This document shows, piece after piece, positions 11,608 to 24,956 of a stretch of DNA of 64,000 nucleotides (the stretch's first letter is position 1; every line of letters begins with the position of its first letter). The notes below the pieces were generated by a model. That model was not told the DNA's origin. It worked only from the letters and a program-made list of their open reading frames with translations, and ran no database searches. The DNA is from Trichobilharzia szidati. Its lineage: Eukaryota > Platyhelminthes > Trematoda > Strigeidida > Schistosomatidae. The stretch is from positions 66,570,416 through 66,634,415 of the forward strand of contig OX235271.1 in assembly GCA_944472155.2 (NCBI GenBank). Direction: 5' to 3'. The translations under genes were made by a program, and so were the position numbers.

Positions 11608-12028
11608 ACTTATTCGACAAAAAGAGATTTTCTTCGCCGAAATGTCTTTCTCTCTCTTCACAAATATCGTTGAAGTGTTCAGCAGCCAAATAAATGTAGG
11701 AAAGTATTTCATTTTCAGTGCACTTCAAATACCTTACTCTTAAGATATAACTCCTGACTACTATTTTAAACATTAAAAAAAGTATTATATGCTACTGTGA
11801 GACTTTTGCTGTGTGTCTATGTAGTCCGTGAATTCTCCTGACAGTTGAATTCATCCATGGAATTTTAAGTTGCTCATACTTGAAACTGATCAACCCCCTA
11901 CAAACTAACATCTGAAAATCAATCTGATGCTCACTAGTGACTGGCCACAGGATGAAGCTACCTGAAGTCCTAGTAAGATGTGACGAACCATGAAATCCAC
12001 CAAGTAGCATGCGAAGAAAACTATTCCC
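11608..12028. other. Anonymous spacer
   Basis: Nothing recognised. The short ORFs are low-complexity or run into the following SINE-2. Confidence 0.4.
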
Positions 12029-12029
12029 C

Positions 12030-12268
12030 GACGACATTGGCTGGAGACGGTGAAGTGATATAAATAAGAACTGATGAACTAATGAATAACAGTAGCTGAA
12101 TGGTCAACAAGCTCACCTCACATTCTGTAGGTTCTGGGTTCAATCTCTGGTGGGATCATGGTTTCTTACCGCTAAAGAATCTCAAACTAGGATGAGGTAG
12201 CTGTCCTATACTCCGAGGTTTTCAATAGTCCTTTAACTGATATCAGTCCGTGACCAAACTTCAAAGCA
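12030..12268 (+). mobile_element. SINE-2 copy (tRNA-derived)
   Basis: It starts with cgacgacattggctgg as at 9279. The tRNA-like head is agctgaatggtcaacaagct and ggttctgggttcaatctctg. The body is ctcaaactaggatgaggtag and the end is near taactgatatcagtccgtg. No coding potential. Confidence 0.65.
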
Positions 12269-12269
12269 C

Positions 12270-14025
12270 TCTGCTAGCCAGTCTTACTTTTCCCATATAA
12301 TGCTTTTTAAATTAAGATGTCAGACAAATAACTTGATTCACCTGAATTCTGATATCAGACTTCTGAATGAATTTTAGTGAGAATAGGAGGAACAAGTGAT
12401 TTCAGCTCATATATTTTGTAATAATCAAGAGGAATTAATTGTACGGAAACTGATACTGGTATTCAAACTCGAGAAATAATACTGTATCAATGCACTGTAT
12501 ATCAGATAAGATAACTTATATGTGGTCATCCTCTAATACCGCTTCCTTGTATAGATTTTTCTCGCGAGTAATTAGTTAGTATCTAAGCTGTAACAGGAAA
12601 CATTATCACAACTTAAGCAGTGGATATTTCACCTTTCATAAAGTAATATACTAATTTTACATAAAAATCACGTTCTAGAAGGCTTAATGTTCAACTTCTC
12701 ATGATGCCTAACAAAAATGTCTACAAAAGACTCGAAAAGGTTTTCGAAATCTTAAAACGGAAAAAGCAGCTGGCTTCGCTGTCACACTATAGCAATCATC
12801 TTATCTTATTTCAAATTTATATAGCACTGAGTTCTGCCGCAATTTTCAAAATAAATCAAAAATTATAAAATTCCTAGTTCCTACTGAAGGCCAGAGCAGT
12901 AGTAGCGGCTGGACTTGCTTCTTTTGCACAAAAATTTTCACTTTTGTAGATGAAATTTATTAGAGTTCTTTGGTATATTTGCTACTATCTAGACTTAAAA
13001 TCGTAGGCATATTGCTTTAGATGTAGATTGTAGCGTATTCATCAGTGATATTTTTGTCTTATATGAAACTCTACAAATAACCTCGGATAGAATTTCCGTA
13101 AACACTAGAGACTAGACAGCATATCTACGATTCCTTACTCTCTAGTGACCAATTAATATACAAATTTATATATTATTTATTTTTATTTTGAAAGGCGGTC
13201 ACTTCAGACAAAACATTGCCACCGTCAGCAATTAGACTATTGAAACACGCATAACGTAGGCTGCAAATAAATATTCACCTCCACTCTATCCTCATTAGAT
13301 CTATAAAAAACTGAAACTACTCAGTGTAACAAAGTGTTCCTCAGTCTGGTATTTAATCAAACTACCGAGAATTAACAAATCATGATGAGTAAACAAAACA
13401 ATTAAATATATAGAAAATAAAACAAAACCCTTTATAAATTAATTAAAGAAGAAAAAACAAACAATGAAATAAACAAATAAATAAATAGTTTTGTTACAAT
13501 ATAACTAAACTGAACTTACAATTTGGATGGGTAATATTTCACAGTTAGTTGAGATGAATTTAAATCTTTGTGTATGATACAATCACTTGGAGTGAAAAAT
13601 AAGCCTGAATTAATTAACATCATTGTGTAGAAGGTGAGTAGAAAATGTGCTGAAATATTTTTTTTGTAAAAAAAAGATAAAGTAATAAGATAAAGGGTAA
13701 ATTTAAGCAATTAACTCTGTTACATTTTCAGTGTTATGTCTATACATATTCACTAACACGTAAATATATTTGTTAGCAATTAAAATAATTAACCGTGAAA
13801 GTCAACTCTACTGAAATTCTGTACAGTTACAATGTCTCAGTCTATTTAGGATATTAAAAAGTAGCTTTTTTTTCTAGAGTAACAGCTGGTTAAGATTTTA
13901 GATTGATACCTCACTATGTAATAAAAATTTTTATCAACAATGGAAAAAAAGCACAGAAATTATTTCAGATAAGATCATGATCAAGCAATTGGTTGGTTTT
14001 CTTTTTTGTATGGGTATTTATTATT
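12270..14025. other. Anonymous AT-rich spacer
   Basis: Runs of A/T and short chance frames only. No repeat family recognised. Confidence 0.5.
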
Positions 14026-14027
14026 GT

Positions 14028-14535
14028 CAGACTGTTAAATTACATCGACTGAGATGGTTAGGACATGTGCTACGTATGCCTAGTCATCGCCTTCCTCGAC
14101 GGGCAATGTTAGCTGATATAGGGCAGGCTGGAAAAGAGCCAGCGGCGGTTAAACGAAAATATGGCACCAGTCAATGAAATCTACAACAGTTAGTTTAAGC
14201 CAGTCACGTAGGGAGGTGTACACTTCCTGACTGGTTGGATTTCTCTGGAAGGTAAACATCAATGTCCGGAGACAATTGGTGATATGGCTCAAAATCGTTA
14301 TCAATGGATGGCGCAGATGCATTTACTCCTTGTTACTTATAATACCCAATGAAACTATATCGTTCTTCGTTATTACTATTCCTTTGTCTCACACCTCTGT
14401 TTACGGTCTCTATTATGCATTTTTTCTACTTTCTTCTCTTGCTTTATGTGCTACATGGAGTGGGGCGACTTGAACTGCCACACATATGTGCAAAGTTCTA
14501 TGTCGAAAACCGACCGACCGACCGATTTTCAGAAT
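14028..14535 (+). mobile_element. RTE-A retrotransposon 3' fragment
   Basis: Plus strand encodes LHRLRWLGHVLRMPSHRLPR, then RAMLADIGQAGKEPAAVKRK, the same C-terminal tail as in the RTE-A copy at 43.5-47.3 kb. The family 3' UTR follows, with its end motif acacatatgtgcaaagttct and a ccgaccgaccgaccg tail. It is 5'-truncated inside the C-terminal domain. The frame breaks after about 60 codons. Confidence 0.75.
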
Positions 14536-14539
14536 GTGA

Positions 14540-15865
14540 AGAAAAATGGACGTTAGGAGAGGATTATTTTGGGATAATTCATAATTTCGGACCAACTTAG
14601 GGAGGCTTGTAATGATTAAGTCGATCTAAAAAATGACTTTGAACTATGAGAAACATTTGAATGTTTGAGTTATCTTCTGACGTTTTTCTCCACCTGCCTA
14701 TATTTGTTTTTAATACCTTCGCCTTTTCCCACCTTACTGTATGATTACATGGAAATGAATTCGTTGTTATGGTTGAGTTTTTAAAGGTTATTCAACTTAT
14801 CAGGGTTGATTATCTTAGGTCTAGATAAATTTCTGTCCACCTATTAATCTAAGTGACTCTGTTCCATTAGTCTCAATTACGCAATTGACCTCATAATCAT
14901 GACATGCCACTGGGTAAATCATGCTATTTTCCTAAACTGGATCTATCAGTTCCTTAACCTGACAAAGTTTCCTACTGAGTGAGTTAGTTCGTTTAAATGT
15001 TACCATAATTCTAGGAATAGATTGGGCTTGAAATGTCATCCGGTTATCAGTACTATATCACTGTGGATTATATCAAATAAACTTATCTCACATGGGATTA
15101 GGTCCTACCAATGTGCCTAAATCCTATACTTGCATTGGAATAGTAGCCGCTTATACAATAATACAGGTGACAAACGTGAACACCTCTTCACTTACATAAA
15201 TTTACGAACTTCAGTCACCTGTTATCATATAAGTGAATAGTTTGTGTAACTGAAATTTTTCTCACAAACGTAACAACAGTACTGTTATTTTTCAGGAATA
15301 AAGTAAAGGGTTAGTTGATTCCACCATCACCAAGAAACTCAAATCAATTTGTATCACTATCTCGTTAATCGTTTAATGGGTGAAAATGCTAATAATAATT
15401 CATAAATTAAGCTGTGAACGTAGTGAAAACTTTTCATGAGAAAATGTCATGTAGTGTAATCATCAAAGTAACTCTAAGTTTTGAAATTCTTTAGGAATAA
15501 AGCGTATTGGCTAACACCTAGAGTGTCGTAGAGGCGCATCACAGTTATTCTTTAACAGAAATAGTTTATCTAATAAAACGCACAAAACGATACAGTTTGT
15601 AAATACTACAGTATCAGCATGTGTTTTATCGAATAAAATATCCTTTTTTGAATGACACTCTTCTGCAGTTTCCAAATCCTACTTTAATAGCAATGCTTTC
15701 CTTTGTGATAGAAAACGTGCTGTGTACAGGCATCATAGAGAGTTTTTAATCACTTTCATTTATTTAAGTGTTCTCTGCAGTCTTGATTATGATCCCTTCT
15801 CATTTCTTTGGTTTCCGAATGGAACATATGGCTTCAAACTCGATCTTTAAAATTTTAATTAGCAG
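14540..15865. other. Anonymous AT-rich spacer
   Basis: No gene or repeat recognised. Confidence 0.5.
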
Positions 15866-15869
15866 TGTT

Positions 15870-16035
15870 GCTTACTTAATGAGGTGAAGTTGCTAGCCTC
15901 ACATCCAACCCTCCCTCTTGCCCGAGTCTACTACGGGCTGAGAGACATTTGTGAATCTGTCATTCCGAGATCGAACCCTAGAACATGTCCAACGTTGGCA
16001 AGCATCCTACCACCGACTTCATCTCTACTGGTACT
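15870..16035 (-). mobile_element. Composite SINE copy
   Basis: On the minus strand a tRNA-like head (gtcggtggtaggatgcttgc, B box agggttcgatctcgg) is followed by the RTE-leader-like middle (cgggcaagagggagggttgg, gtgaggctagcaac). This is the same head-plus-middle order as at 3436-3675. The 3' tail is missing or unrecognisable. Confidence 0.55.
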
Positions 16036-16039
16036 TACA

Positions 16040-16850
16040 GTGAGTGTATTTCAATTTAGTAAACTCCTTGTTTCTGTCACTTTTATTCTTGTCTCTCTTG
16101 TGACATCTTCTGAGGCACCCTTTTGCTTTCATGGGGGTCCATAAGAATTTCGAACCACGATTTGTTATTGTTTATACTTTTCAATAGTTTTGATCTCCTG
16201 ATATTTTCGATATTCTAGGAATTAGAGTATTCCTTCTGACTTCTTGTTTTCTGTAGGTTCCCAATAAGTATAGTCTGTGGTTCCTGGTAAAAATTACTTG
16301 ATATTGTTTTGTTACGTGTAACCTTTCTTCCTTATTTCGAAAATATTTGACATTAACTGCATAATCTGTTATTTTCTCCAGTGACATAAATTCTCTAACA
16401 TTTAGACATAATCACCCATATAAAATACTAAACTTACAGTAATGTTAAGTACAGCTAGTTGATGTGACAGGCTGTACTACTGTTAACAAAAGTTTCGAAG
16501 AATGACTATACACCGAATTCAAATTCACTTGTATTATTTAGTATTCATATCAAGAATGGAGTTAACACTGAACGATAATCTGTATCATTAGTCAATTTTT
16601 AGTCAAGGATTTAGGCATTTTCTGTAAATAAATACAAATATAAGTGACTTAAAAATGTGCAAGCCACTTCAAAAACAGTGATTTCCAACTGTTACCTTAG
16701 AATTTATCTAATAAGAGGTTTAAAGTTGGATCCGATACCCAACAGTTTATTGAACGAAACCAAAATATCAATAGCTTGTTCTTTAACCCCATCTTCATAG
16801 TGAATTCTTTTAATTAAGTATAAATTATTAGTTTTTACGAGTTTATCGCG
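16040..16850. other. Anonymous AT-rich spacer
   Basis: No gene or repeat recognised. Confidence 0.5.
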
Positions 16851-16854
16851 GATT

Positions 16855-17175
16855 GATATCAGTTAGGGAACCATTCAAAACCAACAGGGAGTACTGAATA
16901 GCTGTTTCATCCTAGTTTGGGAAACACCGGCAGTCAGGGGTCGCGCTAAATCACGAACTGGTAGAGGTTAGAATTCATGGAGTGGCCAATGAATCGGGTC
17001 CCAGTGGATGAATGGGATATGAGCTTGCCTTGTAAGTGGAAGGTCCTGGGCTCAAACCCTTGCGGTGGGTGCGTACTGCCGATGATTCCCAAACTAGGAT
17101 GAAACAGCTGTTCAGTATTCCCTGTTGGTTTCAATGGTTCTCTAACTGATATCAATCTGTGATAAACTCGTAGGA
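16855..17175 (+). repeat. SINE-2 copy with an inverted copy of its own 3' part in front
   Basis: Bases about 16940-17175 are a plus-strand SINE-2 (cgcgctaaatcacgaactgg, B-box remnant gggctcaaacccttgcgg, body cccaaactaggatgaaacag, end ctaactgatatcaat). Bases 16856-16940 are the reverse complement of that 3' part (gatatcagttagggaaccat, then tgtttcatcctagtttggga). The unit is therefore bounded by inverted repeats of about 80 bases. Confidence 0.7.
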
Positions 17176-17179
17176 ACAG

Positions 17180-19280
17180 ATCTATCCCTTACAAAAAGAA
17201 TCATAGAAAATAAAGTTTTAGGACTTTTAATCTCTTGGGTAATTTCTATCGAACAATATTTGAAGAATAGTATGAATTTGACTTGAACATTGACACATAA
17301 ACTATTGTGCTGACTTTAACAAACAAAAAGGTCATGGATTTGGCATACAGATATTTCACAGCATATTCATTTTTTTGTAAGGTATTTGAGAAGGCTGTCT
17401 AGGAAATGATTACGCAAAATAAAATCAGAAACAAAGTCTCAACTGAGTACTTCTGCATACAAATAAAGCACTAGAGGCTACCAGTTCAATGCATTTCAGA
17501 GAAATATTGAAGATAAACATGTAAGAACGAAAGCCTTATCAAGCACTCTACTTTATCTAAACATAAACATCAAGTTCTCCTTCTACTTGGTAGCTAGAAG
17601 TAATCCTTTCCTTTCAAAATTATAATAAATATAATTTAGTTGTCACTAAAACTTCAGCAATAACTAACTTCATTGAGAGATGTGAAACCGTCCAAGCCTT
17701 CATTCTCTTAGCTACAAATAATACTCCCTGTTGCGCAACTAGTGTCACCCTGGCTGGAATACACATAGACACAAAAGCCTTCGATGAGAATAACTAAAAT
17801 CAGTGATTGTCTTATCTAATTGGTCGTTTATGATTCACGTCATTCTTTCATTTCACTATACATATAAGCACATATACCAGCTTCCAATAAACTATTACGT
17901 AGCCAGTCATTTTAGTAAACTTTACAGCAAATTATGTAAACTAATTAGAGACCTATTAGGCATATTATGCAGTAAACAGGAACGTCATTTGTCTCATTTC
18001 ATGTAATCTAATAATTAGTCTTAATTCAGCATACTTTTACGATAAGTTTCGTTGTAAAAACAACAGTCTATTACGACAAAACGAGGCATTCAGTAGCTGT
18101 AACATATGACTTAAATGGAATCTTTCTAATAAAAGCCTAATGATATTACCTTTACTTCTGTCGATAGGAAGAAAGTAAAAATCTGTTAATTCTTAATGAT
18201 TTTATGTATATTTTTTAAAATAATATGCATTTTTAAATTCCCCCAAGAAACAATTTTCGTGAACTTTTTCGCGAGGCTTTTAGAGACAGCTTCATCTCAC
18301 TAATTTCGTTTAACTTTCATATTTGCGTTTACAATGGGGAGATTAATTACAAACCTATTTTAAACCGATAGTGTTTTGGCCCACAAAATACAGTTGTGAG
18401 AAAGAGTTTCAATCTCGTGCAATTTTCTGATGAATGTATCTAGTTTGCTGTTTGCACTACAATTTATAATTAGAAAAAATAAGATATTTTAGCCAAAGAG
18501 AGGTTGAGTCGTCGTGAATTTTGTGTATTTCACCCGCAATTAGATAATGATAGGAATACTTGTAATGATAGATCCCGGCCGTATGTGAAAACGATCGTAA
18601 AATCAGGTCTAAAAGTTGCTGATTGCTCCACTGTTATAAGCATAATAACTCCTATTTACGCTAATCTCACTAATTATTGGTGAAACTTAAAACTGACGTG
18701 CATAATATGTATAATTGACTTTTAAAACTATACAGCAAACTCTGCTTAACTGTAAGGTTAAAAATTACTAACAGAATGATCACAAATTTATATGGTTTCC
18801 TTGCTTTTATTAGGTGACCATTTGTTCACTTTCCAGTAAGTAGTAATATACAAGACTTTTGAACTGTATTCTATTAAAATTGTGTTCTAGTTCGTCTTAA
18901 CCGTTAGTTGTTTCCGTCACAATGTTTATTTCAGTAGTACTTAACCACGACACTAAAAATTGTTTTAAATATACAATCAACTACGAGAACTGTTGAGGAG
19001 TTCGAAGCTGGGATGAAAAACCTACACGGTACTCTGTTGAACATTTAACAAATATTATGATAAATCATGTTTTTAGAAGCCTATTATTAACTTGAATTCG
19101 TCAAATGAGCGATGAGTAAAGTGAAATTATTATCTAGATTTTGTCCGGAATTTGACATAGAAGCCTTCCGAATCTTCAACCATTACTTATTACAGTAATA
19201 ATAGTCTATCAATCCAATGCCGACAAACATAGTTTCATCAGTAATTTGAATTTGGCTGATTTCAAGGTCAACACAATCTT
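17180..19280. other. Anonymous AT-rich spacer
   Basis: Two kilobases with no recognised gene or repeat. The longest frame, 67 codons at 17803, is unremarkable. Confidence 0.5.
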
Positions 19281-19282
19281 AT

Positions 19283-19472
19283 ATATATACGTCTATCCCT
19301 ACCGACGCGCACCTAAAGCTCGCCAATGTCTTTAGTAAGCCCAGAGAAGAGGGAATTCGGGGTTTGAGACTAGCAACCTTACCCTGTAAGAACGACACAA
19401 GTGCTCCGGAAATTCCTAAGCTTAAGGTTTAAAACCCTATACTTAACTCAGAACGCAAGAGAATAAGATAAT
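19283..19472 (+). mobile_element. Degenerate composite SINE
   Basis: It begins in the 3' half of the tRNA-like head (ctaccgacgcgcacc). The middle follows (gcccagagaagagggaattc, gagactagcaaccttaccct). The end resembles the RTE-B terminus (aaggtttaaaaccctatact, then aactcagaacgcaagagaat). The order is as at 3436-3675 but the 5' half of the head is missing. Confidence 0.55.
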
Positions 19473-19474
19473 CT

Positions 19475-20520
19475 GTTAAATGAAAAGTCCTGGAAATGTA
19501 TAATTTTTTACTCAAACATTCCTCAGAAGAAGTTTGTATCTTTTGACAAAAAGCGACTCATCGACGATGCCATTACTTCTCAAACCAAAAGGAAAAACAG
19601 ACATGGTATTTGTTCCTAAGGTGATAGAGTTAAAGGTTATATATTGTAATGAAGTAATAAACATCTATTCGACTAATTCATGTTAGTAATTATAAACTAA
19701 TCACATCTTGATTTGGCTACTGGATAATGCTGTTTTCTTTCAGTGGTTTTCAACTAATCTCTATCAGTCAATCGTAACATTCTTCATGCTAATAGCAGTC
19801 AAAATGAACTGCATCAGACTAGACCAGATTCGCTTCTTCATGAAGTGTATGACGGCATACTGATTAAGGTAGGAATAAGGAGTGCATTGGTGAGAAAATG
19901 ACTTTTCTTGTTATTCTTGTAACAAAGAAGAAACATAAACATGTGGAAATCTGCCAGCTACAGTAATTATACGAAAGCTTTACAGCCATTCATAAATTAG
20001 TATGAAAGCATTACCATTAAAATACTTAAAAAGCAAGAGTAGTAATACAAAGACAACAATAATATTGTTGTAATACTTTAATAAGCAATAACTACAAAGT
20101 GTTTTGCCAGTGATGGAAACCTCATCACTAAATTTTGGGCAACGAGAATGGGCAGAAGTGAATCGGCACATGGCATTCGATCCTCATCAAGTATCTGGAT
20201 GCTAGTCAACCCGTCTTTATACCTCATGATCCTAAACTAAATCTATCAGATGCTACAGAGTTATTAACTACAAATCACCATTTATCTGTTTTTCTGAAGC
20301 TAAGTCCCAGGCGTAGTTATGTGTTCATCATTCTATAATGATGGAACAAAAGAACACCTCAACCAATAGCAAAGAAATTTTATCTATTACTTTTTATTAG
20401 CCAAATTTTTTACATGAAAAGAAAGTCCGGAGTAAGGAAAAGCAAAATAGACAGTTGAATATTTTCCAAGATATTTTTGATAAATTTTCATCAATTCAAG
20501 TAAACGGAAAGTTGGTCTAT
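19475..20520. other. Anonymous AT-rich spacer
   Basis: No gene or repeat recognised. Confidence 0.5.
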
Positions 20521-20524
20521 ACAA

Positions 20525-21120
20525 AAGCTTAGTTTCAACTACAGGTGGCACAGGAAAGGATGTCAAAAGCAGAATCAGAAAGTCAAGACACACCAATAAT
20601 TTGAAATCAGTTTCTAAATATATTGCATGGAGCATAAGGAATAAAATCCGGTTCCTCAACGCTAGTGTCAAGTCAGTGCCTCTGTATGGTTCAGAGACTT
20701 GGCCCGAGAGTCACCGAAAGCATACCAAACAGGCTTCTGCAGAAGTTCATCACTTACTGTCTTCTGTGCTTCGAAACTGGAGATAAGATGATCAGAGGTT
20801 ATAACCAACAAGAACTCTTTCAGTGAACCTCTAAGAAACCTATCACCTAAAGAACATGCAGAGAGAAATAGAGTTAGACTGAATATATGCTGGTAGGACT
20901 GCTGAGTGACATCACACACGAGGCCCTTGAGTGGAAGCCAAATGAGGAGGAAGGTATTTGGTGTTGTTCCGACAGTGACATGAAGGAAATCGCGCGAGAA
21001 GGGAGCAGAAGTTTATGGGCAATCGTGGGGCCAGCTGAGGAAGACCACAGAGAACATGGTGATGTATTTCTGGAGCCTTGTATTATACCCGGAAACCAAG
21101 ATAATGATAATAAAATGAAA
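20525..21120 (+). mobile_element. RTE-B retrotransposon 3' fragment
   Basis: Plus-strand reading gives DVKSRIRKSRHTNNLKSV, then IRNKIRFLNASVKSVPLYGS followed by ETWP, matching GVKSRIEKARNTFINLK and INNKIRTFNTNVKSVLLYGS in the RTE-B copy at 61.8-62.8 kb. A WKPNEEE stretch later matches WKPKGKR. The 3' end (gccttgtattatacccggaa) and an ATAATGATAATAAAA tail close it. The catalytic FADD block is absent and there are several stops. Confidence 0.65.
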
Positions 21121-21124
21121 GAAG

Positions 21125-23135
21125 TATTATGGTTTTATACCCTTCCACAGAAACACTTCTATTTAATTATAAATTAGTGTAGAATGCCACTAGAGCATGC
21201 AACAGTTCCAGTATGCCGAGAATTTTTGTCTCAAAAGGCAGTTACTTTTAATAAAATACGAACTTTCTGTCTCGGAGATTAATGAGACAGAAAAAAAACA
21301 GGGACATGGTGACAAATAGCTTAGTAAAAAATGAATTTTGATGAAATCCAAAGGACTTTAGAATAAAATTCATCATTTGAAAATTACGCTGTGTGAAATG
21401 AGATTTCATTTGTGTTTCGTTCTGAAACCCAAATTAGTGATGTGATGGTATATAACGTTTTGATGCAATAGGTGCCTATTTTTAGCTTCCAGAAGAAGTC
21501 ACAAATAAATTCTATCTTGGACTTTGCAGTCTGCCAGTGATCGACTTCGTCCTCTCTATAACCTTTAAGAACAAATAGATAAACAGACTCTGAGTTCTAT
21601 GGACTGTTTAAGCTTTGTGGGCAAATAAACTCGATCAAAAGGAGTGAAACGGTCATACAGAACCTAGAATGCCCCACTCTGGTTAGCAAGAGATGCTGGT
21701 TAATTTGAGTGGATTTCAACTACCAATATCAGTTAGTAGCACGAACTATCTTCCACTCGTTTCAGTTACTATACTGATGAGTCTTAACTGAATGCTTAAA
21801 GATTTGATTATGTTTATGGGTAGGTTAAAGGTGAATTGAAAATACGTACTTGGTTGATCTTCCTGAAAAATGCAAGTCGTTTTATATTTCTAGTATATCT
21901 TTTAACGTGAAAGAGAACATCATAGGAAGTGTAATGCATTCATTCAAGTATGAGAACCAAGAATCGGTTCTCCGCTTTCAAAAAGGGGACTGCAGAAGCT
22001 TTCTTTCCCTACATCTTTTATTTAGCGAGGCATGTTTCACATATGCTGACATTAATATGCTGAGACATTCAGCTGATAACGTATAATGGTGCTCAATTAC
22101 CGACTAGCAAATTCTCAGCATTTCTTAGCTACCTATTACGCACCCAATGCTTTACTTAGAGTGAAAACATCACCCACCCTTTTTAGTAAGAAGAAGAACA
22201 GTAACTTAAAAGTGTAAACTTTAACCTGTCTTCCTATCCACACTGCAGTGGATGATCTCTGTGATCATAAAATTCACTGATCGCGTTTTATATCACGAAT
22301 ATACGCTAGATACAATAGTGAATTTTACTGTAGAAGCAGTCAACATAAAAACCAACAGAATCGAACAATGACTATTCTTAGTTCCTCTACATGATTCAGT
22401 AACAGCATCAGATACCAGAAGTTCAAAAAAAATTTAAATAGATTTACAGGAGGATAGCAAGTTTTTGAAAGTGTGTGAGTTTATTACCAGAAAGAATTGA
22501 CAGTATACATAATATTGTACCGAAAGTATTTGGCTTGTTATATATATCCTTAAAATGCTACACAAAAACTCGGAATATGGCCTATTTAATTTTTCAGGAT
22601 AATGTAGCTCAAAAAGCTTTTAAATGCTCATTTACTCGACAGAGCACCATAATTTCCCTGCAGCAGCTTGTCATATCAACTGACTGCCCAGATCTTGGCT
22701 GAATAGAGATTTCTGGACGCATAACGCAATGTTTGCCTATCAATTTTAAAAGTTTCAGGGTACGCATACAAAATGCATCGCAAAATAAAGATTCATTCAA
22801 TGATTTGAATGCATAATTTAGTTTTTTGCTTTCATAAATAAATTCACTTCAACACGATGCATTTCAAGTTTAATTTCAAGTCAAATATTTTAACTTTAGG
22901 CAGAGTTCACTGCCTTACGTTAATTGAAAACTACTATTAAACACTATTAGACTACGAATTTTGAGATTTTCGAAAACGTGTGGTTAGAATTCGTTCATCG
23001 TTTTTTCAAAGTCAACACTGGAATACAGAAAAAACTTTTGGAGATAACCATATGTTTCTCTCTCTCTAAACAAAGTGCTTCAACGTCTGTTTCATTACCA
23101 AAACAGTGTGACTATATAGCGAAGTGTTTCGAAAG
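21125..23135. other. Anonymous AT-rich spacer
   Basis: No recognised gene or repeat in two kilobases. Confidence 0.45.
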
Positions 23136-23141
23136 TAATAA

Positions 23142-23357
23142 ATGACTAAAAGTGTTTTAGAAATTGAAAAGCATCTCAGAAGAAGTTCAAACAGTTCATC
23201 TTCATTTCCACTTAAGTTGTATGAAATGAATATCAAACCCTTAAAACTAAGCCATCTACCTGATGAAATGCTACATTATTTAATGCAAATGCTTCGTTTA
23301 CAAGCATTCTTTGACATCTTCAATACGACAATTTTTGTGACAAATGTTCACCCATGA
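23142..23357 (+). CDS. Short open frame with an F-box-like stretch (possible host exon)
   Basis: The 71-codon frame starts at ATG and contains LKLSHLPDEMLHYLMQMLRL at about residues 33-52. This follows the F-box pattern of Leu-Pro-x-Glu-x-Leu with hydrophobic spacing. F-box proteins recruit substrates to SCF ubiquitin ligases, but only the first half of such a motif is visible. The Val/Cys/Lys-x-Trp end is not seen, and a stop comes 19 codons later. A GT lies just after the F-box-like part, so an exon boundary is possible. It is the only frame outside mobile elements here that resembles a known domain. Chance similarity is quite possible. Confidence 0.2.
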   Translation: MTKSVLEIEKHLRRSSNSSSSFPLKLYEMNIKPLKLSHLPDEMLHYLMQMLRLQAFFDIFNTTIFVTNVHP

Positions 23358-23359
23358 GA

Positions 23360-24635
23360 AATCGTATGACTAAATTCACATTGCACAAGCAGAAAATCCC
23401 TGTATCTTTCGTAAATAGGTATATGTAAGACTCAAATCAATTTTTTTAACCTCACTGTCGTTTATCTCTGCAAAAGAAAACACTTGAATGAATTTGATAA
23501 AAAAGTCATGCGAGTCGCTCAGACTTCAAGCTGTCCACTAACACTTTACATTTAGCTGATTTTCCAAAGCATCTCTGCAACTTGTAAATATTATCGTTCT
23601 TTTCTGTAAATTTATAGTGACCTTAATATCTGCAATTTATATTCGGAGCCTCATGCATGATTCATTAATATCACACGTGTGCACGGCCAACTTCATCAGG
23701 TTACCTCCCTCCTACAAAATTTTCTTCTAAATATGAGTAGAAGTAAATTTACAAGTTGGACCAGTAATTTCATAGTTTGCGATGGAGCGAATTTCTCAAA
23801 TTTATTTGACATGTATACAACAAATATGTCTCCCCGTGGTCCATAGGTCCATTTAATGAAACTCTGAGGACAATCAAAACATGTATCTTTAGTCACCCTG
23901 CACAGAATTGATGCACAATGTATGGCAACCAGAACATATATATATGCATGTAGTTTACAATATATAAAGTTAAAATTCATTTCATAAAATAAAATTGCGG
24001 AAGCTTTACACCCTGATATTCGGAAAAGTTCAGTACTTAATTTTTCCACACATACGATAAAGTGAGACTTTATAATATGATATGTTAGTCAATGCTTACG
24101 AAAATTTACTACTGTGTCAATTGTATTCACTTTGTAACCTTATAAAGTCACAATTCAACCAAACAGGTAACTGAACTTACACAAAGTTATCCGCCTAGCT
24201 TGAAAACAATGCATATTCCTCAGAAATTATATACATGAGACAACTATTCCCGATAAATCAGTACTAATTCCATTTGTGCAAACTTCAAAGTATTTACAAG
24301 CTGGTATATTTAAACAAAGTCTCTATTGTCCAATATCTAATATCATATTTATGAGCCTGCTTCTTGGCTTTAATCTAAAAAATTTTCAGTCTTAAGGAAA
24401 ATTCTTCAGGTTTCCTCTTGTCGCTCGACTGTCGTAGTTTTAGTTGACTTTGAAAGTAGTGGAATTGACTATATATGGTTTACCGTACAAGATGTGCTGC
24501 TGTGAATAGTGTTGATCCTTTCAAGCGTTAGTCATCAAGTGTGGTCAAAAACAGAGAAATAAACAATAATAGATATAATTAGTGTAGATTATTTTGACTT
24601 ATAAAGGAAAAAGGAAGAAAACATGGAAACAGAAA
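23360..24635. other. Anonymous AT-rich spacer
   Basis: A 117-codon minus frame at 23696-24049 shows no recognisable domain and is probably chance. No repeat recognised. Confidence 0.4.
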
Positions 24636-24639
24636 TTTA

Positions 24640-24956
24640 ATGAGATTTGATTTTGATTTATAAATACATGTGTATATGTAAACATTTCAATAATAATAAC
24701 AGTATAAGAGAAATAATATTTGGAGCAGTCAGAAGAGCAAGACAAGTGAGAATGTAAAGAAGTGAAAAACTGAGTTTAGTTTTATGTCAATTAATAGTGT
24801 GTGAGACTTGAAGACATAGACCACTAAGGCGCAGTCTTCATGTTGCTGTACGATTTTACAGCCTTCGCTTAAAGCGGTCCATACCGTGGCTACATCTGCT
24901 AGTAAAGAATTCCACGGACGGAAAATTCGCAGTGAAAAGAAATGGGAGCGCACTCA
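24640..24956 (-). mobile_element. CR1-like element 3' end (same family as the 33.5-35.5 kb copy)
   Basis: Minus-strand reading RSHFFSLRIFRPWNSLLADV matches RSHFFSLRVCRLWNALPAAV near the C-terminus of the 584-codon RT at 33.7-35.4 kb. The coding part is followed by a 3' UTR with a TTATTATTATTG microsatellite at about 24690. It is cut at its 5' side exactly where the palindrome-family repeat begins. Confidence 0.6.
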
